A stretch of DNA of 64,000 bases. Source: Eunapius fragilis (taxonomy: Eukaryota > Porifera > Demospongiae > Spongillida > Spongillidae). Both the position numbers and the translations under genes were made by a program. The notes beneath the pieces are model-generated. The model had not been told where the DNA came from and did not search any database. It saw nothing but the letters and a program-made list of their open reading frames with translations. Positions 56,877 to 64,000 of the stretch are shown here, one piece after another. Each line of letters begins with the position of its first letter. Within the stretch, counting starts at the first letter, position 1. Location of the stretch: NCBI GenBank assembly GCA_963681505.1, contig OY811973.1, forward strand, positions 13,704,237 to 13,768,236, read 5' to 3'.

Positions 56877-59800
56877 TGTCGTAGGTACTAATGACTCCCG
56901 TTTTCAATGACTCCCGGTCATTGATCACCAGGGATAAATGACTCCCGGTCATTGACCCCTAGAGATTAGTGACCCCCCGGACATTTGTACCTAGGTATGA
57001 ATGACCCCCCCATGATTCCAATGACTCCCCTATAAAGCATTGGTACCTAGGTATAAATGACCCCCATCCCAGATGATTGCAATGATTGGTTGGTATATGA
57101 CGTTAATTAAATTCTGCCATCTTTGCGATGAACTCTCGTAGGATACATAATAATATGACTGAAGAACAAATACATGATGCAACAATGGTGCAGCCACTCA
57201 ATAAATTGAAACTCTTATTCACTAATGCAGCTATTACACTTCCAGCTTTTAGGGACTTCCTTCTTTGATTTAAATCCCACACACTGGAAGTGATACCAGC
57301 TCTTACACGCTGTACACTGCACCATGCGTTTGTCATAGCACTCAGGCAGACGACACAGGCAGAAAAGTTCTTGGTCAAAAGTCTTGAGTGTGGAGTGCTT
57401 GGCAGTATTCTTTGGAAGAGAACGTAATTCTTTTTTTGTATACTGTGGGAATCGAGATATTTCTCCAGCCTCAAGGCAGTTATACAGATGCTGTCGCATG
57501 CTGCACTGTTTAAATACAGCTCTTGTGGATCTTCCCCATTGCACAATTCTGTTGCAAATGCTACTGCAAATAATCCACAGTCTTTGCTTCCTTTCTGCTG
57601 TTGCACAGGAAGGACCCTAATTGACATATTCTGCACATCTGGTGCAGCTTGATAAATCTGTGCAAGTTGGAGAAGTAGGGAATCACTTGGTGATGATACC
57701 AAACTGTCCATCAACAGCACTTCGCCTTGTTTGGCTCCAATATTGCTGCTGCACACCCAATGGCCTTCTACATTGAACAATAAAAGCAATAAAGCTTATA
57801 CATTTATGATATAGTCAACATGAGCTTACCAGTGTGATGAATTTGTACTGCATTATGAGAAGCTGGTTCAAACTGGAGCACTCTTCCCAGTAGTGGTGAC
57901 TGGAAACCGGAGATATTGGTATAACAGTGTTTTAGAAGAGTCTGAGCTGCATCAATGACAGCATCAGACAGCTCTCTACCATTTTCCAAATCATCTTTAT
58001 CAGATGAATAAAGTTTCAAAGTACTTATCCACACCTTGCTCTGCATCTTTTCAGGTGTTGGAGCATTTTCATCGATCACAACTGTCTTATTTTCTCCTGT
58101 TGATGATAAACAATTAGGTGCAACTGATGATATGGGCTGTGGTAGAACTGATGACTCCAAAGAATGTGAATGATACTCTGTTAATCGACACACATTCACT
58201 CCATTTTTTAGAACCTTCCCAGTCCTAGCATTACGCAAAGTGTAAACACCTTTGTCATTGACAGTGTGAATGCAGTAGGGACCCATCCAGCGTGGCTTCA
58301 ATTTGTCTCCTTTCTTTGTGTCTCGAGCACTATTCCTTAAAAGTACCTGGGTTCCAACACTGAACACCTTTATTGTAAAGATTGAAAAAAAGTTAATTGT
58401 TAACAATTGCCATATCAATACCTTGGATGAAGCATGCTTCTTGTCATATAATGCCTTGTCCTTTTGCTGTGCAACTTGAATATTTGCTAGTGCCCTTTCA
58501 TATATCTTATCCCTGAGTTGCTGCATTTCCTTGGCACGCTGGATTATATGGTCTACTTCCAGGCCACTGCATGCTTCATGTGTAGTACCATCAATCCAAT
58601 CTTCAATTATACCAGAGCATTCTGTGTTCTCATCATCTTCCTCATCCATTATAATTCCCATTTCAGCATCCTTTTCATCATCTTTACATTCCTTTTCATT
58701 GCCACTGCTCACTTCATTCAGGGGGTCCATCTCCACAGGAAGTATAGCCTTACTATTGAAACAAAAGACATGACCATAATGAAAGGAGGTGCAAATAATG
58801 AATTCTTACCGACAATACATCAGTTCAAAAGGAGATAATTTAGTAGCCTTCTGTTTAGCTGTTCGGTAAGCAAAGAGTATTGCAGAGATGTGGTCATCCC
58901 AATTGTTCTGTTCATCATTACCTACTTTTTGCAGTGCAGTCTGCAAAGTCTGATTAAACCTCTCTGTACGCCCATTGCTTTGTGGATGGTATGCAGATGT
59001 AAGGCAGTGTTTTGTTCCAGTTAATGCAAACAATTCAGCCTGCACTGCGTTAACAAATTCCCGTCCTTGGTCTGAGATAACCACTTCACAGCATCCAAAT
59101 CTGCAAGCAAGTAAATGATAACATTATGCAGCAAATTAAATGAATTAAAACATAGTATCCAAGGTATATATAAATATAACTAACCTGCAAAACATCTCAA
59201 ATAAGAACTGTGCCACTGCTAAAGCAGTCTTGTTGGGAATTGGACATGCCTCAGGCCACTTGCTAAAATAGTCCAAAAGAGTTACGATATACGTGTTTCC
59301 TTTTTTCGTTTCAGGCAATGGACCAATCAAGTCAATACCCACCTATGTTGAATAAAATTATTTGTATTTCTTCAATCAAAATTCAGTAACACACTTACTT
59401 TATGGCACACCTGCGCACGGACAGGAACTGGATGCAACTTTGCATTGCTCTTTACAAACTTAGGGTTCATCCTTTGGCATACATCGCATTCCTTGACGTA
59501 CTTCTTGATATCTTCATACATATTCTTCCAAAAAAATCTCGCGGAGATCTTATCTATTGTTTTGTCACGTCCCAGATGACTACCTGTGCATACAAAATCT
59601 ATTATTTGAAATCAAGCAGAAGATTGCAACAAACCTGCAACTCCAGCGTGGCATGATTCGAGGATGCGCTCCTTCTCTTCATCTGATCGAACGCAAACAC
59701 GCCACAAAGCATCATCTTTGCCCTCGCAAGTAATATTCTTGCGGTAGTGTAGCACACCGTCTTCCAGCTTGTAGTTGTTTCGACACTTCCTCCTGAAGTT

Positions 59801-60036
59801 AGCTTTTTCGCCTTTTTCCATCCCTTCCTCATATTCTCCGTATATCAGGTACTTTTCAACAGCTCTCAATTCTTCCTTAAACTCCTCCATCTTCAACGCC
59901 ACGCCAGCTGTAACTATAATAGATCTAGAATCGTCAAGCACGTGGGGGTCATTGAACCCAGGCGGGAGTCACGTGAACCTAAGGTGTCAATGACTGGGGA
60001 GTCATTGCAGCCGGGGAGTCATTGATCCCTCCGACA
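56877..60036 (-). mobile_element. complete Ginger-type DNA transposon, 3,160 bp
   Basis: Terminal inverted repeats TGTCGTAGGTACTAATGACT (left) and TGTCGGAGGGATCAATGACT (right, inverted) are flanked by ACGG on both sides (56873-56876 and 60037-60040). A 4-bp duplication and TGT start are the published hallmarks of Ginger elements. The subterminal regions hold repeated (A)ATGACTCCC and CCTAGG words in both orientations. A seven-exon minus-strand gene fills the element. Confidence 0.88.
57215..59890 (-). CDS. Ginger transposase: integrase + Ulp1-like protease + PHD finger
   Basis: Exons (minus): 59890-59635, 59583-59399 (SHLGRDKTIDKISARFFW ... CDVCQRMNP, HHCC zinc-binding), 59342-59185 (GIDLIGPL), 59100-58810 (ISDQGREF; SAYHPQSNGRTERFNQTLQ), 58748-58422 (acidic linker), 58367-57830 (GTQVLLRNSARDTKKGDKLK), 57767-57215. 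The DDE integrase core is related to Ty3/gypsy integrases. The last exon has an Ulp1/C48-like triad region (GHW ... MDSL ... QQQKGSKDCGLFAVAF) and a PHD finger (FCLCRLPECYDKRMVQCTAC ... WKCNSC). I see one defect: a single-base shift near 57540 between the protease and its C-terminal helix. The start is the conserved ATG of KMEEFKEEL, shared with the plus-strand copy. Vertebrate KRBA2-like genes derive from the same integrase lineage. Confidence 0.85.
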
Positions 60037-60040
60037 ACGG

Positions 60041-60767
60041 TATACTCTTTCCAATCTGTAAGTTGTTGTATTATTATTGTTGGGCTTATGATTTTTGTTT
60101 CCTCGCTTACAGTCGAAGTTACTTTGTTTGTCTTTGGAGCGCAATGAGGTATGTACAAAAGAATCTCTTTTTCTCACCTGCGACTTTTTGTAACAGATGA
60201 AGGTTTGATGACGAGAGAGTTGTGCGACTGTCGTACAGGTTCACGCCCGTGTCATCAATAACCTAACCACAATTGTGATTAAGCAAGTACTTCGTGTGGT
60301 TCTCATCCTATAATCGTATCTTTCAACAGGACAGAATCCTACCAGTACAGTTGTTTTGTACATCAATACGTACAGAGACCAAGCAAAATACTTGCGTTTC
60401 CCTTTCGTACATGCCTATGTATTTGTACAATGACTTTTTCAAAACTGCTTCAGAATCTGAGAAAGGTGCATGTGATAGTGTGGTGCTGCATGGGTAGAAG
60501 CGGCGCGGTGCCTAAAACGTACCGACGGTACGACACGGTAAAAAGCGAACCTCTTTAACCGTCGATTTACCGAAGTGACGGATTTTAACGTATAAATGAC
60601 GTGACAGAGTGACGGGGAAAGAGACGTTACCGTCCACTCTCAGTCCACAGACGGCCCGTTGAAATTGATTTCAACGGTATCGGCCTACATCAAAGAGACG
60701 GGTAAGGTCACGTGATGAGACGTTACCGTGTCCATGTAACGGTTTCGCTGTGACGTGTGCAATAAAA
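60041..60767. other. spacer with a duplicated flank
   Basis: 60140-60225 repeats 56765-56870: both have TGGAGCGC.ATGAG|GTATGT ... TTTTTGTAACAG|ATGAA.GTTTG and GAGAGTTGTGC, splice-site-like words included. 60500-60760 is rich in GTTACCG/ACGGTA words. Confidence 0.5.
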
Positions 60768-60936
60768 CACAGCAAAAAAACGCGTCGAATCAATTCTTGA
60801 TTTTCAATTGATTTGCCGCTTACATTCTGGTACAAAATGTTTACATACCTGGTAAAACTGTTAACAATATGTACCAGAATGTAAGTGGCAAATCAATCAA
60901 AAATCAAGAATTGATTCTACGCATTTTTTTGCTGTG
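60768..60936. repeat. small foldback (MITE-like)
   Basis: CACAGCAAAAAAACGCG...ATTCTTGATTTT...CATTCTGGTAC is mirrored by GTACCAGAATGTAAGTGGCA ... GCTGTG. Arms of about 65 bp, loop of about 37 bp. Confidence 0.85.
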
Positions 60937-60954
60937 AAAATGTACGCGTAATTA

Positions 60955-61057
60955 AAATTCAGGACCCTATAGGCTATTTTCCAGTGCGTAAGAAGGAAGT
61001 TGTAGAGGACATAGGTGTCTCTTTGAATATGAAATATTTTGAAAACTTGAAAAAAAA
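60955..61057 (-). mobile_element. interior relic of the 42809 MITE family
   Basis: GAAGTTGTAGAGGACATAGG and TCTTTGAATATGAAATATTT match the MITE at 42809-43060 in inverted orientation. Confidence 0.7.
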
Positions 61058-61074
61058 AATTAATTTAAAAACAG

Positions 61075-61214
61075 GTGGTCGCAGCCATGCACAAATCGTC
61101 AGAGGTCCTACGACTCAAACCGTCATCAGCGGTGAAACAGCCGTATTCAACTGCTCAATGGATTGCAATTTTGGGAATGATTTCAATTTTATACCTACCA
61201 TTTCACCTCCCTAA
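61075..61214 (+). pseudogene. Ig-like domain exon fragment
   Basis: After acceptor AAACAG the frame reads IVRGPTTQTVISGETAVFNC, the first strands of an Ig domain (P..Q.V..GE.A.F.C pattern), then stops at 61212-61214 with no donor site. No neighbouring exon was found; it may be a displaced exon of an Ig-containing surface protein. Confidence 0.4.
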
Positions 61215-61781
61215 ACACAGCCACCCAAAAAGGAAGTGGTCAATATAACATATCGAGAAATGAGCGGTCAACGGGAGCTCTTCATTAATTCGCGGTTTGC
61301 GTAATCACGACATATTTCCGTAATCGTTCCATACACAGTACGGGGAAAGCATACCAAATGTTTTCTACTACTTAGCTCATGACAGAATGTTAGAGCGGCA
61401 CATTTGGCAAGATTTTTAAACACATCACCATATTTTTCCCGAATAAGCCCTCGGTTCCATTGAATTGTACGGGCCTTCTTTTCAAATGTTCATGAAGTCA
61501 ACGGGGTGAGTTCCTCATCACAAAATTCCACAGTCTATAACGTCAAAACCTTAAAGCTGTACCGTTAGCTCATGACAGAAAAGTGTAACTGATACACAAA
61601 GCAACCATTCTCCGCTTTTAAACTTAGGTATTCGTATTTGAAAATTCGGTTCCATACTCCACAGAAGCATTCCTTCTTGGATTTCATAGTGTCCCCGTCT
61701 CGTGCCCACAAAAATTGAAATACGGACGTACTTAGTCTCGTACGTCTGGGGGGGGGGGGGGGGCTTACGCTCCAGATTACG

Positions 61782-61821
<40 letters not shown>

Positions 61822-61999
61822 GTGTGTGTGTGTGCACGCGGGGGGGGGGGGGGGGGGGGGCGAGGATTGTGAAGCACAAAGACTTCCCCCACTGCCAAGT
61901 TAACTGCTCCACTCCCTCCTATCATCCTCCTTTTCCTTTCACTCCTCCCCTCCCCTCCATTTCCTCCACACCCGCCTCCCTCTCTCCACGTTGATGCAG
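61215..61999. other. spacer with G tracts and (TG)n
   Basis: G tract at 61748-61762, TG tract 61786-61832, G tract 61841-61860, then pyrimidine-rich sequence up to the exon at 62000. 61255-61340 resembles 221-300. Confidence 0.6.
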
Positions 62000-62219
62000 C
62001 TAGCCTCTGGTCCCTGGTGGTCTCGCCTAAAGTGGTGTCAGACACCTCCCCCCTGGCAGACCTCTCCCTCCTCTTCCTCCTCCTTCCCTTGGCACACCAG
62101 AGGTCCAAGGGACACAACCCGTTTCGCAATGCTCTCAGCTCCTTCACAGACGAACGCGAAGAGAAGTCGTTGTGTACCTTCTCGGTTAGATACGACAAAC
62201 TGTACCACACCATGTGTAG
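62000..62219 (+). CDS. dymeclin-like exon
   Basis: An exon of 220 nt between acceptor GATGCAG and donor AG|GTGAGT, in phase. It reads KVVSDTSPLADLSLLFLLLP, HNPFRNALSSFTDE, FSVRYDKLYHTMCR. This aligns with the dymeclin region SPLANxSLLLLLVL ... NPYRQAIMSF ... INFNSLYTALC as I recall the family. Dymeclin is a Golgi-associated myristoylated protein. The next candidate exon (after 62316, LLLYLCSM) may be the TLLLY segment, but it is followed by low-complexity repeats and the rest was not found. The gene may be fragmentary here or have long introns. Confidence 0.55.
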
Positions 62220-62399
62220 GTGAGTGATGGGCCAAGTGACCTGAGGATGCTGGCTGATGTACCCACCCCCTTGTTGTGATGGCACCTGGCACTGCCATGG
62301 CTCTGTTCTGTTCCAGTACTCTTATTGTACTTGTGTTCTATGGTCTGGTCTGTGGTCTCCACTTCTCCACTGTCTTGACCCTCCCCTTGAAAAGGCGTT

Positions 62400-62680
62400 C
62401 CTCATCCCACTCTACCCATCCCATCTCACTCCATACCATCCCACACACTCACATCATCTCACCCCACACCACCCACTCACACCATCCCACACCACACCAT
62501 GCCATCCCACACTGTACCATTACCTACCACACCATCACACACCATTCCACACCACACCACACTCGCCACCCACTCGCACCATCCCATACCACACACACTA
62601 CACCACTCACATCACACCACTCACACCATCCCATACCATACCATCCCACACCATCCCATCCTACCCCTCCCTCCTTGTTC
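62400..62680. repeat. CCATCCCACAC-type low-complexity tandem repeats
   Basis: Irregular repeats of ACCATCCCACACC/ACACCATCCCATACC. Frames open in several registers for compositional reasons only. Confidence 0.9.
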
Positions 62681-62973
62681 TATGGATTATCAAACTACAT
62701 GAAATTTGCTCTTGCCTGTGTGTGTATCCCACAGCAACCATCAGCATGAGGATACAGTTGGTTTAGTGCAGCTCATAGTTATTGTGCAAATTGAAGATCT
62801 GAGCTTCCAGCTCTGCTTTACATCTGTCACCTTCTGTGCCCTCCCTCCCTTCATCGTCCCTCCTTCCTTTCCCCTCCCACCCTTCGTCCCTCTGTTCCCT
62901 CCCATCTTTGTCCCTCTTTGCTCTTTTCCCCCTCATAATTGTATGTGTATTTACATGCACTGCACATGAGCAA
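62681..62973. other. pyrimidine-rich spacer
   Basis: CCCTCC/CCTTCC-rich at 62830-62930. No exon supported. Confidence 0.45.
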
Positions 62974-63690
62974 TTAAAGGGTTAACACCCAAAATCCCCC
63001 TCCCTCAGACAGCTGGAGCATGAGGACATGCTTTCTGTACATTATGTAATGTATATTATTATAATACAACAGTACATCAATCACTAAGTATAGTACAATT
63101 GCATTATAGTTATTATTATTATACAACATCAATCCTAACATTAATAAGTATCTAAATACACATGAAAACGTTATGCTTGTGCACCAAACCCTGTATGTAG
63201 CTAGGATCGCTCGAGCAATTGACCTGGTCAATGGAAGGCTCGCTCTTCCCTGACCTTGCATACGTAGAGTTCACACCAATTTGATTGACCAATAGTTCAA
63301 AGGTGTCAACAGCTTCCTTCCCCAAATTACCGTCCAGTATGTCTCCACTGCTATGGGTACACAAATACAGCCCATCTCTGAACACCTCGGCATCATTGTG
63401 TTGCAGTGTTTACGGGTTTCTGCCACTTCAGCTGCAAATCCAGAAACACCACTGGATTGATGCACATCAAAAGTGGGCTGGTTTACCACACCTTATTAAT
63501 TTATAATAACTACATTAAGTATATGGATACACTGTTATTGTCAAAATACGAAAAAATCTTTATTAATCTAAAATGCACACAAAGCAATTTAAATGCCAAA
63601 GGCAAAACATCTGGAGAGGATAGCCTCTGACAAGGTTGAGGTTCAGCCTGCCATAAAGGTCAGAGAAGACCACTGCCTTGGCCTTGTTGG
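62974..63690 (-). pseudogene. non-LTR retrotransposon C-terminal fragments
   Basis: The minus strand has SGVSGFAAEVAETRKHCNTM, CICVPIAVETYW, LPLTRSIARAILA and, at 63610-63690, DLYGRLNLNLVRG-type sequence. Two overlapping truncated copies of the family, both frameshifted. Confidence 0.65.
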
Positions 63691-64000
63691 AGATAGTTGC
63701 AAATTACAATAACAGACAAGTTGTCCCTTAGCAACAATTGTTTAGGTGACAAAACATGTGGACAATCTGTGATGACAGCCAGTCATCTCCAGCTGATGTC
63801 AGTATGTTCATTCTAGTTCTGTTACCATGGGACCACTGTAAAGGTCAGCAGATATCTAATAAGATTTTATTAAAAGCTACACTGTATCATCATTATGATT
63901 TCATTTGCAAAGAGAGGGCTTGTGTGTGCACATTTTAATGATCTTATACCTACAGTATGCTACAATATTTGTGTGTGTGTGTGCATATGTGTGTGTGTGG
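63691..64000. other. spacer ending in a TG tract
   Basis: No exon; (TG)n begins near 63970 and runs to the window end. Confidence 0.5.

Noticed and set aside
61551..62285. Minus-strand frame of 244 residues
   Set aside because: Passes through G tracts and a CA repeat and is antisense to the dymeclin-like exon.
62257..62766. His/Pro/Thr-rich plus-strand frames
   Set aside because: Compositional artefact of CCATCCCACAC repeats.

Overview
The window reads as a eukaryotic, metazoan genome segment, and most likely an early-branching marine invertebrate such as a demosponge. That is an inference: there is a multi-exon adhesion-GPCR gene with introns mostly of some 50-400 bp, long (CA)n/(TG)n microsatellites, and a dense, layered load of DNA transposons, foldback elements and retroelement debris of kinds familiar from sponge and cnidarian genomes. 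There are no prokaryotic operons, rRNA or convincing tRNA genes.

Layout. 1-4.7 kb: a Ty3-type reverse-transcriptase scrap, then microsatellites and a compound (CA)n satellite. 4.7-12.3 kb: two copies of a palindromic foldback element (F1 intact, F2 interrupted) and two copies (A, minus; B, plus and internally deleted) of an unnamed element family with a two-exon-plus gene coding for 15-residue repeat arrays and a large 3' terminal hairpin. 12.3-15.8 kb: mostly low-complexity and duplicated non-coding DNA. 15.8-18.2 kb: a scrambled Ty3/gypsy remnant. 19.1-25.2 kb: the main host gene, an adhesion GPCR (extracellular domain, FN3, HormR, GAIN, GPS, 7TM, short tail), bracketed by minisatellites and relics of the A/B/C family. 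29.2, 33.6 and 48.8 kb: three intronless paralogues of an unrecognised protein family of about 214 residues.

34.5-48.6 kb is a nest: many truncated copies of one non-LTR retrotransposon with a CCHC + restriction-like-endonuclease C-terminus. One of them is split by a complete 8,339-bp transposon (38779-47117) with CACTG...CAGTG ends, GGTGTT-rich subterminal repeats and a 2-bp target duplication. That transposon carries a degenerate multi-exon gene, an opposite-strand gene and its own later insertions. 49.6-60.0 kb: two Ginger-type transposons (gypsy-like integrase, Ulp1-like protease, PHD finger). The 3,160-bp minus-strand copy is flanked by a perfect 4-bp duplication and has a single apparent frameshift; the plus-strand copy is decayed and has copy C of the A/B/C family nested in its 3' end. 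60-64 kb: a small foldback, an Ig-like exon fragment, one dymeclin-like exon, low-complexity tracts and another retrotransposon fragment.

The host-gene content supported here is the adhesion GPCR, the three-member paralogue family and probably dymeclin. The rest is mobile DNA whose insertion order can be read from target duplications and restored reading frames.
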